Source of the DNA: VRUE01 sp036403515
GTDB taxonomy: Bacteria; Actinomycetota; Thermoleophilia; Solirubrobacterales; 70-9
Direction of reading: 5' to 3'
DNA length: 64,000 bases
Assembly (NCBI GenBank): GCA_036403515.1
Contig: DASWQV010000093.1
Location: 1-64,000, forward strand
Position 1 is the stretch's first letter. Each line of letters opens with the position of its first letter. Below the pieces are notes generated by a model, which was not told where the DNA came from, ran no database searches, and was given only the letters and a program-made list of their open reading frames with translations. A program made the translations under genes and the position numbers. Below are positions 16,313-25,341 of this stretch, in pieces.

Positions 16313-17715
16313 GGGCGGGGTGGCGAATCGGCCGGATTGCAGTCGGACGTGGTCACGCCGGAGCCGCTGTGGGGCGGTTCGACGAAGGGGTTCGACCCGT
16401 CGGGCGCCGGCGGTTCGGCGCCGCCCGGGCAGAGTCGCTTGGCGCCAGCCGATTCGCCGAAGGGCGCGTACTGTTCGCTTGGCGAGATCGGTTCGAGGCT
16501 GCGGTTGGTGCCGTTGAATTTGAACAGGTTGAGATCGGCGAAGCTGGCGCGGACGTAGTGGCCGTTGCCGTCGTAGGGGGCGCTTGCCTGGCCGAGCTTG
16601 GCGAAGCCGTTGAAGAGGTCCGGCGAGTAGGCGCGGATGAAGTTGAGGTTGGGCTGGAAGCCGGCGATCGCGTCTTCGGAATGGGGGAAGGCCTTGGAGG
16701 CTCGCCGTTCGACCGCCGGCAGCGTCCCAAGCAGTTCGGCCGTGTCGTTGGCAAAGCCCTTGCGGCCCACGGTGAGGCGGAGGTTCTTGAAGACCGGGAC
16801 CGCTTTGGAGAGAACAGGGCGGAATTCGGCGAGGAAGGGTGCGAGGTCCTTGGTCGCCGTCTTGGAGGTATCGATCAGCGGTTCGACGTCGTCGAGGGCG
16901 GCCCGCAGGTTGACGAACGTCGTATTTGCCTGGCGGAACGTCGGCGGCAGCAGCTGCAGGCTCTGGTTGAGGGCGGTGTTCTGGCTGGCGATCGCGCCGA
17001 ATGCCGCGTTGGCGTTGGCGACCGCGCTGGCGAGCTCGGCGCCGCGTTCGGAGACCGCCGTGCCGAGCCTGCTCGAGCTGACCAGGAAGCGGGCGAAGAG
17101 CTTTTCGTCGGCGTTGAGGTCGTGCGCAAAGGCGCCCACCCGGTTGAATCCGACACCGAGGTATTTGAACGTCCTGTTTGCGTCGCTGCCGCGGCCGGCG
17201 TAGACGCCGGCGTTGCCCTTGATGAACTGGGCGAGGCCGCGGCGCACCGGGGCCGGGAAGGTATTGAAGAACTGGTCGATGTCGACCGGTGTGGTGGTCG
17301 AGGCGAGACCCAGCGTGGCGTCGCCTCCCAGCGCCGGGTTGCTGTTCGGCCCGGGACTGATCGAGACGTAGTGGTTGGCGACGCCGGAGAGGGAGGTGGC
17401 CCGGATCGTCGCCGTTGTTCCCTCGTGCAGTTCCTGGCTGACGCTGACGACCACCTTGGCCAGGTTGTCGTCGGTCAGCTCGATGCTTTCAACCGAGCCA
17501 ACCGGCTGGCCGCCGATCAGCACCTGGTTGTCGGGAACGAGCTGGCTGGCATTCTGGAAGAGCAGGTTGTACTTGTGTTCGTCGCCGCCGCTGAAGACCA
17601 CGACGGCGAGGACGAGCACCGCGATCGCGAGCACCGCGATGACCGCGATCCGCACAGGGGTGACCCCCCGGCTTTGTGCCGAGCCTTTTTCCTCGCCTGA
17701 GGTGTTGGCAGCCAC
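16309..17715 (-). CDS. Mce family protein, first gene of the mce operon
   Basis: 468 residues from GTG 17715: TM segment about 22-43 (VRIAVIAVLAIAVLVLAVVV), MlaD domain about 50-135 (KYNLLFQNASQLVPDNQVL, IGGQPVGSVESIELTDDNL, VANHYVSISPGPN), the FFNTFPAPVRRGLAQFIKGN motif shared with its siblings, long helices, and a Pro/Ser-rich tail. It is the first gene of the operon; upstream is a 183-base divergent gap. The YrbE permease pair that normally precedes an actinobacterial mce run is absent here. Confidence 0.9.
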   Translation of the reverse strand: MAANTSGEEKGSAQSRGVTPVRIAVIAVLAIAVLVLAVVVFSGGDEHKYNLLFQNASQLVPDNQVLIGGQPVGSVESIELTDDNLAKVVVSVSQELHEGTTATIRATSLSGVANHYVSISPGPNSNPALGGDATLGLASTTTPVDIDQFFNTFPAPVRRGLAQFIKGNAGVYAGRGSDANRTFKYLGVGFNRVGAFAHDLNADEKLFARFLVSSSRLGTAVSERGAELASAVANANAAFGAIASQNTALNQSLQLLPPTFRQANTTFVNLRAALDDVEPLIDTSKTATKDLAPFLAEFRPVLSKAVPVFKNLRLTVGRKGFANDTAELLGTLPAVERRASKAFPHSEDAIAGFQPNLNFIRAYSPDLFNGFAKLGQASAPYDGNGHYVRASFADLNLFKFNGTNRSLEPISPSEQYAPFGESAGAKRLCPGGAEPPAPDGSNPFVEPPHSGSGVTTSDCNPADSPPRP

Positions 17716-17904
17716 GGATCGTCGCTTGCGGTTCCCCGGCCTCCGATTCCGGCAGAACGGCTGGAGAATCGTATCCGAGCGACCCGCTGCTACGCACGGG
17801 GCGAGCAGGGACTTAACTGGAATTCAACGCGCTACTCTGACCATGCGAGGTGGTTAAAGCACTGGGAGGCGCTTGGCCAAATCGGAAAAAGGAGCGGAAT
17901 GCCA

Positions 17905-18708
17905 ATGCGCAAACGTCTGACTTTCGCTGTTGCCATGTCTGTCGCCGTGGCCGTCGTCATCGTCGCCGTCGCGGGGGCCGCCCAATCACCGGTGCTGACC
18001 GCGCCTGACGGCAACACTCAGAGCATCGCGGTCAACTTCACGCCGCAGAAGCTCTCGAAGAAAACGGCGGAGCCGGTCACGCTTGACGTCACGACCGCGA
18101 CGACGACGACCAACCCCGCCGCCAATAAAGGCGCGCCGATCCCAGCCGTCGAGGCGATCGTCGACTTTCCCAAAGGGGCGAAGATCTTCAGCAAGGGCTA
18201 CCCGACCTGTGACGCCGGACTGATTCAGAACACCTCGACCGAAGCGGCGCTGCAAGCCTGCAAAAAAGCCAAGATCGGTGGTGGTGAAGGCACGGCGGAC
18301 CTGGTCGTGGGCGAACGGATCTTCCCGGTGACGACGACGATCACCGCCTTCAACGGCAAACCGGTGGGCGGCAAGCCGGTGATCCTTCTGCATACATACA
18401 GCCAGTCGCCGATCCAGACCACGCTGGTGCTGGTTGGCGCGGTGAGCAACCTCAACAAGGAAGGCTATGGGCCGCGCCTCGATGTGACGATCCCGCTGAT
18501 CGCCGGCGGTCAGGGCGCGATCACCGGCTTCCACGTGAAGATCTTCAAGAAGTTCCGCTACAAGGGCAAGCTGCGCAGCTACGTCAGTGCGACCTGCGCG
18601 ACCAAGAAGCTGAAGGCGCGCGGAAAATTCGTCTTCAAGGACGGTGAATCGCTGACCCCCACGCTGACCGGGAAGTGCAGCCAGAAGCGCGAAGCGAAGA
18701 GGAAATAG
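17905..18708 (+). CDS. Exported protein, paralogue 2
   Basis: A 267-residue protein with signal peptide MRKRLTFAVAMSVAVAVVIV, nearly the same opening as the gene at 2733-3515. Shared motifs: FTPQKLSKKTAEPVTLDV, ITAFNGKPVGGKPVILLHTY, LDVTIPLIAGGQGAITGFHV, YKGKLRSYVSATC and FKDGESLTPTLTGKC. A Shine-Dalgarno AAAGGAG (17888-17894) serves either ATG 17899 (spacing 4) or ATG 17905 (spacing 10); I prefer 17905 by analogy with the paralogue. It is divergent from the mce operon across a 190-base gap and convergent with the MMPL gene. Function unknown; probably an envelope protein. Confidence 0.8.
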   Translation: MRKRLTFAVAMSVAVAVVIVAVAGAAQSPVLTAPDGNTQSIAVNFTPQKLSKKTAEPVTLDVTTATTTTNPAANKGAPIPAVEAIVDFPKGAKIFSKGYPTCDAGLIQNTSTEAALQACKKAKIGGGEGTADLVVGERIFPVTTTITAFNGKPVGGKPVILLHTYSQSPIQTTLVLVGAVSNLNKEGYGPRLDVTIPLIAGGQGAITGFHVKIFKKFRYKGKLRSYVSATCATKKLKARGKFVFKDGESLTPTLTGKCSQKREAKRK

Positions 18709-18718
18709 GTGGCGTCGC

Positions 18719-21700
18719 TCAGACGTTGAGCCGCGGCAGCGCCCGGTCCAGCCAGCGCGGCAGCCACCAGACACGGTCGCCGATCAGCAGCATCAGCGCC
18801 GGCAGCAGGACGATGCGGACCACGGTGGCGTCGAGAATCACCGCGACGGTCAGCCCAACGCCGAGTTGGCTGACCGTCGCGATCGGCGTCCCGGCGAAAG
18901 CGATGAAGACGGCGAGCATGATCACGGCCGCGCCGGTGATAACCCGGGCCGTCTTCTCGAGGCCAAATTCGATTGCCGCCGCGTTGTTGCCCTCGCGGTC
19001 GTAGTGCTCGCGCATCCGCACCAGCAGGAAGACCGCGTAGTCGATCGAGAGGCCGAAGACGATGCCGAAGATCATCACCGCCCCGACTGCGTCGACGTAG
19101 GCTCGACCGCCCAGCGGCCAGCCGTCCGGCACGTTGGTGAGCAGGGTCAGGATCCCGAACGCGACGCCGACCGTGACCAGGTTGAGGCCGACCGCGATCG
19201 CCGCCAGCGGCAGCGCCCGCAGGACGAGGATCAGAACGAGGAAGGTGGCAAGGGTGATCGCCGCGACTATGTAGGGAATCTGGTCTTTGGTGACGCGGCT
19301 GTAGGTGTTGAGGGTCGGTGGCCCGCCCGCGACCCCGGTGACGATGTTCGCTTCCTTGCCAAGCGCTTCGGCATCGTTTTCAAGCGTCTTGTTGAGCGAG
19401 ATCGAGCCGGGGGAGTTGAAGCCGTAGCGCGAAAAGATCGTCAGCGTGGCCGCCTGGCCGCCGCCGTTGAGATCGACCGCTTCAGAAGCTCGTTCATGCG
19501 TCCGGCCGCGCGTCCCGTCGAGCGCGGAGAGGACGAAATAACCCGAGTTGAAGATTCCGGGCGAAGTGTGGCGCAGTTTGGCCGCGCGCCGGTTGAGGCT
19601 GTCGCTTTGTGAGAGCACCCGAACCGCGATCCGGCGGGTGCCGGTCTGCAGCGGGTAGGACTGGCTGTAGCCGGCCGCGAGGCTGCGCTCGAGCTCAGTG
19701 GTGCCGCCGGTGAGCCGGCCCAGGCCACCGGCGAGCCTGCTCGCGCCGCCGCCGAGCCGGTCAAGCCCACCCGTGAGCCTCTTCGTTTCCCGGTCGATCC
19801 TGCCGGCCTGGCGGGCAACTTCCTTGCCTCCGGCGGAGATTTCGTAGAGGCCTTCCGAGAGCCGTTTGGCGCCTTTCGCCAGCGTTTCGATGTGAGCGCT
19901 TTCCGAGGAAATCCAACGGGAGGTTTCCTGCGCTTCTTCGGCATCGTCGAGCAGCCGGGCCTGCAGGGCCGCGAGTTCGGCCGGCAGTCCGGCATATTCG
20001 GGCGCGTAGGGCTGCCCGGTCCCGGGATCGGTCCCGCTGACCGCGGCCGTGGCCTTGCGAACGGCTTCCAGGGCCGGGCCGTAGTTCGGATCCGACTTGC
20101 CCGAGGTCATGCCATTGAGCTGCTGCAGGGCCGTCGTCAGCTGTTCGTTGGCTACCTGCGCGGCCGCCTGCAGCTGCGGTGTCCTGACGTTGGCGTCGTT
20201 GAACAAGCTGTTTTGAAGCTTGTGCGACCGCCGCAGGGCGTTGTTGCGGAGGTTCGTGGCGATGTCGGGAAGGCCGAGCTTCAACTGGAAGCCGCCGAGT
20301 GCCGCGCGGGACTGCGCCTTCGACAGCTTGCGGGTTCCATCGGCAAACTTGTCAAGGCCAGTCACGGCTTCCTCGGAGCCGGCGGCAACTTTGCCGAGGC
20401 CGCCGGCGATGGCGATCGCTGCCTCTTCGGCATTACCGGACCCCTCGGCGAGCAATCCGGCCCCCGCGGTTGCCTGGGAGAGCCCCGATCGGACTGAGGC
20501 GACGGCGCTGGCGACCCGGCCCAAGTTGCGTCCCAACTGCGCCACGTTCGCCAACGGCCCAACTTTTTCGTTCGAGGAGAGCACGCCGGCAAAGGTCTTG
20601 CGCAACGGTTCGACGGCGCGCGAGACCTGTTCGGGGCCGACCACGCTCTGCACGCCGGGGGTGGCGGCGATACGCCGTTGCCAGCGGCTCAGCGCGGCGA
20701 GGCGCTGGGGCTCGGTGATCGTGCCTTCCTTGGCCGCCGCGACGATCGTGAACGGCGCTTCGTATCCGGCGCCGAAGGCGCGCGCGATCCGTTCCGCGTC
20801 CTGGCGGGTCGGATCGTCGTGGGGGAGCTGGGCGAGGCTGAACGGGCCCGTCTTCAGGGCGATCGCCGGAGCCGCGAGGACGAGCACGACGCCCCCGATC
20901 AGGGCGGCAACCGGAGCGGGGCGGCGCAAGGCGGCGGAAACGATCGTCATCAGGCGCGAGCGCTCGCCGTTTGGGGCGGCGCCGATCCGCCAGCGGTCGA
21001 TGTTGGGGCCGAGCAGGACGAGAATCGGTGGGCCGAGCAGCGTCGCCACGACAACGGTCAGCACCACGACCATCGCCAGCGTCCCGGCCAGCGAGGCAAG
21101 CAGGACCCCCGGCACGATGATGAAGGCGACGGCCATCGAGAGCACCAGCGTGCTGCCGGCGAAGATTGTGGTGCGGCCTGCCGTGCGGCGGGTCGTCCAG
21201 GCGGCATCGATCGGCGTGGCGCCGCCGGCGATCTCCTCGCGGAACCGCGAGACCATCAGCAGCGCGTAGTCCACCCCCAGCGCCAGCCCCATCATCGAGC
21301 AGACGGTGAGCGCCAGGGCGCTGACATCGAACCAGTGGGTGAGGATCGCGAGCATGCCGCGCGAGGCAAAGACGGCGATGGCGCCGAAGCCGAGCGGCAC
21401 GGCCGCCGCCACCGGAGAGCGGAAGACGAGCAGGAGGACGATCAGGAGGATCGGCAGGGCGATCAGCTCGGCCCGCTCGCCGCCGCTGATCGACTCGTCT
21501 TGGACCGAGCGCAGGAGGGTCGCGAAGCCAGTCTGGGTCGCGTGGACCGGCGCGTGGATCGACTCTTCGATTGCGCGGTTGACCAACGGCACCCGCTCAT
21601 TGACGGCGTTGTCGAGGTTGTCGTGGAAGTCAGTGACGATCAGGGCGCGATTGGGGCTGGGTCGCAGCTGACCGACCGTGCCGACGTCCCAGGGCGAAAG

Positions 21701-22045
21701 CGTGGTCGCTTTCGGGTCGCGCCGAAGGTTGCGGATCAGCGCCGGGCCCTGGCGGTTGATCGCAGCCGGCTTGCCTTGCAGCAGGATCGCGAACGGCGCG
21801 GTATCGCCGAAGTACTTGCGCAGCATCCCATTGGCGTCGTGCACCTTGGTGCCGTTTATGTCGAGGGAGCTGGGGGTGAGCCTTTCCTCGAGGCTGAAGC
21901 CGAAGGCGACGAGGACCACGATGAAGAGCAGGGCGGCCGTCAGTGTTCGGCCGGGATAGCGCAGCATCAGCGGTGGGTTGGCTTTGCCAGCACGCTTGGC
22001 GCGCGCGTCATTCCCCCGTCCCCTGCTGCTCCTCCTCACAGGCAC
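18719..22045 (-). CDS. MMPL/RND family transporter
   Basis: A 1108-residue RND-type exporter of lipids or hydrophobic compounds in the cytoplasmic membrane. First TM near 36-53, a first extracellular domain, a TM bundle about 195-340 containing GLALGVDYALLMVSRFREE (proton-relay type motif), a TM near 380, a second extracellular domain of about 500 residues, and a second TM bundle about 930-1085 with the equivalent GLSIDYAVFLLVRMREHYD. The large second loop is built of helical repeats (GLDRLGGGASRLAGGLGRL) like YhgE/Pip proteins. The start is uncertain (GTG 22045, no clear Shine-Dalgarno). Confidence 0.9.
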   Translation of the reverse strand: MPVRRSSRGRGNDARAKRAGKANPPLMLRYPGRTLTAALLFIVVLVAFGFSLEERLTPSSLDINGTKVHDANGMLRKYFGDTAPFAILLQGKPAAINRQGPALIRNLRRDPKATTLSPWDVGTVGQLRPSPNRALIVTDFHDNLDNAVNERVPLVNRAIEESIHAPVHATQTGFATLLRSVQDESISGGERAELIALPILLIVLLLVFRSPVAAAVPLGFGAIAVFASRGMLAILTHWFDVSALALTVCSMMGLALGVDYALLMVSRFREEIAGGATPIDAAWTTRRTAGRTTIFAGSTLVLSMAVAFIIVPGVLLASLAGTLAMVVVLTVVVATLLGPPILVLLGPNIDRWRIGAAPNGERSRLMTIVSAALRRPAPVAALIGGVVLVLAAPAIALKTGPFSLAQLPHDDPTRQDAERIARAFGAGYEAPFTIVAAAKEGTITEPQRLAALSRWQRRIAATPGVQSVVGPEQVSRAVEPLRKTFAGVLSSNEKVGPLANVAQLGRNLGRVASAVASVRSGLSQATAGAGLLAEGSGNAEEAAIAIAGGLGKVAAGSEEAVTGLDKFADGTRKLSKAQSRAALGGFQLKLGLPDIATNLRNNALRRSHKLQNSLFNDANVRTPQLQAAAQVANEQLTTALQQLNGMTSGKSDPNYGPALEAVRKATAAVSGTDPGTGQPYAPEYAGLPAELAALQARLLDDAEEAQETSRWISSESAHIETLAKGAKRLSEGLYEISAGGKEVARQAGRIDRETKRLTGGLDRLGGGASRLAGGLGRLTGGTTELERSLAAGYSQSYPLQTGTRRIAVRVLSQSDSLNRRAAKLRHTSPGIFNSGYFVLSALDGTRGRTHERASEAVDLNGGGQAATLTIFSRYGFNSPGSISLNKTLENDAEALGKEANIVTGVAGGPPTLNTYSRVTKDQIPYIVAAITLATFLVLILVLRALPLAAIAVGLNLVTVGVAFGILTLLTNVPDGWPLGGRAYVDAVGAVMIFGIVFGLSIDYAVFLLVRMREHYDREGNNAAAIEFGLEKTARVITGAAVIMLAVFIAFAGTPIATVSQLGVGLTVAVILDATVVRIVLLPALMLLIGDRVWWLPRWLDRALPRLNV

Positions 22046-22160
22046 GCCGTGTAGTTTGGCGGTCAGAGCGGCGCGGCGGGGAAAAAGAAACAGAAGACTC
22101 TGTTAAGGAGCGGTTCGTCGGCCCGCTCGGTTGGCACGCTAGCCTGGTTAGCGGAGGAGA

Positions 22161-22916
22161 TTGAAGCGGCTTCTGGGAATCGCGGCGGTTACCGCCTGTG
22201 TCCTGTTCGCGGGGGGCGCGAACGCGGCCTTGGTCAAGGTCGGCAACCTCGTCTTGACCGCGGACGGAGGTTTCACGCCCCGGACGCTGCCACGGCAGGC
22301 GTTCGCCCCGATCGACTTCGCAGGCCACGCTGATCTCAAGTCCGTCGACGGCAGCGTGCCTCCGCCGCTGCAGCAGGTGGTGCTCGACTTCGACCGCGAT
22401 GGCAGGCTGAGCACGACTGGCCTGCCGATCTGCCAGCCCTCCCTGCTCGAAGAAGTGACGCCGGCTGAAGCTCGAAGCCGCTGTCCCAACGCGATCGTCG
22501 GCACCGGCCATGTCAACGCCCTGATCGCGCGGGAAGCCGGCCCGCCGCTCCTGGCCAGCTCGCTGGTGACGCTCTTCAACGGACCCCGGCAAGCGGGCCA
22601 CCCAACGGTTATCCTCCACGCCCGGACAACCGTGCCGGCCGTCCAGAACTTCGTCGTCACGATCCCAATCGAAAAGCGCGGTGGGCAGTACAGCTATCGC
22701 GCCACCGTCGACGTACCGCCAATCGCAGCGGGCCGCGGCTCCGTGATCCACCTCGACGTCAAGGTCGGCAAGCGCTACCGCTACCGGGGCTCCGAGCGCA
22801 GCTACGCGGCAGCCCGCTGCGGTGACGGCATCTTGCGCACCCGCGGCCGCTTTACCTTCATCGGCAACCTGCTCATCGAAGGCAGTGTCGAAAAGCCCTG
22901 CACCGTTCGTCGATAG
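22161..22916 (+). CDS. Exported protein, paralogue 3
   Basis: A 251-residue protein with a signal peptide ending near GGANA. Shared family motifs: VKVGNLVLTADGGFTPRTL, VDGSVPPPLQQVVLDFDRD, LVTLFNGPRQAGHPTVILHA, YRYRGSERSYAAARCGDGIL and a final KPC. TTG 22161 follows GGAGGAGA with unusually short spacing; no better start exists. It is divergent from the MMPL gene with a 115-base gap, so the two may share regulation. Its closest relative is the gene at 2733-3515. Function unknown. Confidence 0.75.
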   Translation: MKRLLGIAAVTACVLFAGGANAALVKVGNLVLTADGGFTPRTLPRQAFAPIDFAGHADLKSVDGSVPPPLQQVVLDFDRDGRLSTTGLPICQPSLLEEVTPAEARSRCPNAIVGTGHVNALIAREAGPPLLASSLVTLFNGPRQAGHPTVILHARTTVPAVQNFVVTIPIEKRGGQYSYRATVDVPPIAAGRGSVIHLDVKVGKRYRYRGSERSYAAARCGDGILRTRGRFTFIGNLLIEGSVEKPCTVRR

Positions 22917-22935
22917 CGAACCGCCGAAACGAAAA

Positions 22936-23009
22936 TGGGCCGCGAAGGACTCGAACCTTCAACCTTGAGCTTAAGAGGCTCCTGCTCTAACCAGTTGAGC
23001 TAGCGGCCC
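22936..23009 (-). tRNA. tRNA-Lys (anticodon CTT)
   Basis: A 74-base cloverleaf: acceptor GGGCCGC/GCGGCCC, D-arm GCTC..GAGC, anticodon loop CTCTTAA giving CTT, and T-arm GAAGG-TTCGAGT-CCTTC, with an A discriminator. The anticodon stem has one mismatch at its base (G-A). CCA is not encoded. Confidence 0.95.
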
Positions 23010-23038
23010 TGGGTCCAGAAGTATAGGAAGGGCGTTTG

Positions 23039-23842
23039 CTATTCGCCGAGGGAGCCGCCGGTGCTGCCCGAAAGGCCGCCGAGGGGGTTTTCGAGGGCTT
23101 CCTTGCGCTGGGCGCCTTCCTGCTTGGCGACTTCCGTCTTCTGTTTTTCGAAGGCTTTGCCGCGGGCTCGGAATTCAGCCATCTGCTTGCCGATTTCCTT
23201 CGCTTCGGATTTCGCGGCGGCCAGGCCTTCGGCTTCCTTCGTCGCCTTGTCGCCGGCGGCGAAGTCGCCGGAGTAGTACTCGTAGATCGCCAGGTTCGTC
23301 AGCGAGTTGATCGTCGGCTGCGCTTCGGCGGCGATGCGCTGGGTGGCGGCCGCCTTCTTGACGTTTGTCAACGCTTCTTCGAGGCTGCGCGAGGTTTCGG
23401 CGAGGTTGAAGTAGGTGCCCGACATCAGCAGCGCCGTCGAGGGGTTTGGTTCCTTGGTCAGCTTCAGGTAGCGGCTCCAGGCTTCGGCAGCGCGATTGAG
23501 CTCTTCCTGGCCTTCAACCGTGAACACCGGGGTGCCGGTTTCCGGATTCACTTCGGTGGCGCTTTTGCTGGCCGCGATCCGGGTGCGGGTCAGCGAGAGC
23601 AGCAACGCTTCGTTGGTCGGGTTCCGGCGCAGTTTGGCTTCCGTGCGTTCGGCCTGTTCGTTGAGGATCTTGACACCGCTGGTGGTCCCGCCGGTGCCGA
23701 GCAGGTTGCCGATGCTGAACGGCCCGACGACGAGGAAGAGGCTGGCACCCATCAGCAGAGCGAGGATCGCGTAGACGACCCGAACGACGTGCTTGCGCCG
23801 TCCACGGGTGTCGAAAACCAGCCGACGCTCGCCTTCTGCCAA
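23039..23842 (-). CDS. Membrane-anchored TPR-like protein, unknown function
   Basis: 267 residues: a short cytoplasmic N-terminus, one TM segment (about 21-41, VVYAILALLMGASLFLVVG), and a helical extracytoplasmic part whose spacing resembles tetratricopeptide repeats (AAEAWSRYLKLTKEPNPSTA, LTNLAIYEYYSGDFAAGDKA). The tail is Lys/Glu-rich, then Gly/Ser. The TTG start has AGGAG 12 bases upstream. It lies just after tatC on the same strand, so it may be in the tatA-tatC transcript; no functional link can be shown. Confidence 0.7.
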   Translation of the reverse strand: MAEGERRLVFDTRGRRKHVVRVVYAILALLMGASLFLVVGPFSIGNLLGTGGTTSGVKILNEQAERTEAKLRRNPTNEALLLSLTRTRIAASKSATEVNPETGTPVFTVEGQEELNRAAEAWSRYLKLTKEPNPSTALLMSGTYFNLAETSRSLEEALTNVKKAAATQRIAAEAQPTINSLTNLAIYEYYSGDFAAGDKATKEAEGLAAAKSEAKEIGKQMAEFRARGKAFEKQKTEVAKQEGAQRKEALENPLGGLSGSTGGSLGE

Positions 23843-23848
23843 CTCGAA

Positions 23849-24619
23849 TCACTGCTCCTGGGTTGAGGGCTTTGCCATTCCTCCCGCCTCCCTCGGCGTG
23901 CCAAAGGCGCGAGCGATCAAGATACTCAACTCGAACAGAACAAGTAGAGGAACCATCTCGATCAGCATCGAGATCGGGTCGACACCGGGCAGCGCCGCGG
24001 CGACGACGGCGATGATCAGATAGGCGTAGCGACGGTTCCTTTTCAACTGCGCGACGCTGACGATGCCGAGCCTGGTGACCGCGAGAATCGCCAGCGGCAG
24101 CTGAAAGATCACCCCGCCGGCGAGCATCGTCGTCGAGAAGAAGCTGTAGTAATCGCGGGCACGGACCTGGACGTTGAACTGGCTGTCGTTGAAGTTGAGC
24201 AGGAACTTGACCGCGGCCGGCATGACGACGAAGTACGAGAAGGCGACGCCGGCGAGGAAGAGCAGCGGCGCGGCGAACAGAAGCGGCAGGATCACGCGGC
24301 GCTCGCTGTGGCTGAAAGCCGGCAGGACGTAGGCGTAGGCCTGATAGAGAAAGATCGGCAGGCAGAGGATCAACGCCCCGTAAGTGGAGACCGTGAGCGT
24401 CGTCGTGAACGGTTCGGCCACCCCGAAGGTGAGCAGCTTCTCGTGGTTGCTGGGCAGCGGGCCGGAGGCGATTTCGAGCAGCAGGTGGTTCTGCCAGAAG
24501 CAGAGTGCCAGGGCGACGCCGAAGACGACCAGGCAGACGACGATCCGTGAGCGGAGCTCGTCGAGGTGCTCGACAACGGTGAGGCGATCCTCGTGAGAGA
24601 CCGCCTTCATGCGAGCCAC
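23849..24619 (-). CDS. tatC: Twin-arginine translocase subunit TatC
   Basis: Receptor subunit of the Tat pathway, recognising RR signal peptides. At 256 residues with six TM segments it matches the family. Motifs: LTVVEHLDELRSRI at the N-terminus, FTTTLTVSTYGALILCLPIFLYQAY, and FSYFVVMPAAVKFLLNF. GTG 4619-type start at 24619 has GAGGGAG upstream; an ATG three codons later is possible. tatA lies 13 bases upstream. The Rieske protein at 28637 carries a Tat signal and is a likely client. Confidence 0.95.
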   Translation of the reverse strand: MARMKAVSHEDRLTVVEHLDELRSRIVVCLVVFGVALALCFWQNHLLLEIASGPLPSNHEKLLTFGVAEPFTTTLTVSTYGALILCLPIFLYQAYAYVLPAFSHSERRVILPLLFAAPLLFLAGVAFSYFVVMPAAVKFLLNFNDSQFNVQVRARDYYSFFSTTMLAGGVIFQLPLAILAVTRLGIVSVAQLKRNRRYAYLIIAVVAAALPGVDPISMLIEMVPLLVLFELSILIARAFGTPREAGGMAKPSTQEQ

Positions 24620-24631
24620 TGTGGCTCTCCC

Positions 24632-24862
24632 TCAGCGGCGGTCGTGAACGACCGGCTCGCCCTCGGCGCCCTTGGAGACGGGCGCCGGTGGCTCAATCGC
24701 CTCCGGCTGCTCCGGCTCGTGGCTCTCGCCACTGACCGAACCGCGGAACTCACGGATCCCTTTGCCCAGGGAGCGGCCAAGCTCCGGCAGGCGTTTCGGT
24801 CCGAAGACGACCAGGGCGATGATCAGGACGATCGCAAGCTCAAATGGTCCGACGTTTGGCAT
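24632..24862 (-). CDS. tatA: Sec-independent translocase protein TatA
   Basis: A 76-residue pore-forming component: short TM (VGPFELAIVLIIALVVFG), the FGPKRLPELGRSLGKGIREF amphipathic helix, and an acidic/Pro-rich tail. The ATG at 24862 is used; a GTG directly upstream is also in frame. Forms a tatA-tatC unit; no tatB is seen, consistent with a TatAC-type system or a tatB elsewhere. Confidence 0.95.
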   Translation of the reverse strand: MPNVGPFELAIVLIIALVVFGPKRLPELGRSLGKGIREFRGSVSGESHEPEQPEAIEPPAPVSKGAEGEPVVHDRR

Positions 24863-24868
24863 CACTCA

Positions 24869-24874
24869 ATGGTA
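24869..24874 (-). promoter_or_regulatory. Putative -10 hexamer of tatA-tatC
   Basis: TACCAT on the minus strand ends six bases before the tatA ATG, so the mRNA would be leaderless. No -35 is evident. Confidence 0.3.
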
Positions 24875-25000
24875 ACGGCAGCCAGGGGCGATCGGATCAC
24901 ATCGAATTAGGACAGGTGGGTACTCGATATTTGAGTTTTGTGGGCATGTCGGAGAAAAGTGCGGATTGAGTCTTCGTTTCGCGGGTTCGATAGGGCAGAT

Positions 25001-25333
25001 ATGAGAAACGCGAACGCCAGCCAGACGAAGATCGCAGCCGGACTCCATGTCTGCCCCCAGTGCGCGTCACCGCTGGTTCAGCCGACCTGCTGGGAGCAGG
25101 CCGGCGACCGGGGCCACTGGCGGCTCTGGCGGCGCTGTCCCGAGTGCGACTGGCACTGCGATGAGGTTCACGGGGAAACCGCGATCGACGCCTTCGACGA
25201 AGAGCTCGACCTCGGCACCCGGGCGTTGAGCGAGGTGCTGAAGGAACTCGAACACGACAACATGCAGTTCTTCGCCGACACCCTGAGCGCCGCCCTCGCC
25301 GCGGACCTGATCACCGCCGACGACTTCCGCTGA
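25001..25333 (+). CDS. Small zinc-ribbon-like protein
   Basis: 110 residues. Two CxxC pairs (CPQC at 18-21, CPEC at 46-49) plus C30 and C53 suggest a zinc ribbon; the C-terminal half is acidic and helical (LGTRALSEVLKELEHDNMQF). ATG 25001 is chosen because it places the first CxxC near residue 18 and an AGGGCAG precedes it; an upstream start would add 21 unlikely residues. Function unknown. Convergent with the prenyl synthase gene. Confidence 0.7.
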   Translation: MRNANASQTKIAAGLHVCPQCASPLVQPTCWEQAGDRGHWRLWRRCPECDWHCDEVHGETAIDAFDEELDLGTRALSEVLKELEHDNMQFFADTLSAALAADLITADDFR

Positions 25334-25341
25334 CCCGAGCG

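Noticed and set aside
18528..18543. CACGTG-containing sequence resembling parS
   Set aside because: Only 11 of 16 positions match, it is inside a coding region far from the origin, and the palindrome is broken on one side.
20678..22054. Plus-strand open frame of 458 codons opposite the MMPL gene
   Set aside because: Arg/Asp/His-rich composition typical of an antisense shadow; the minus strand clearly encodes an RND transporter.
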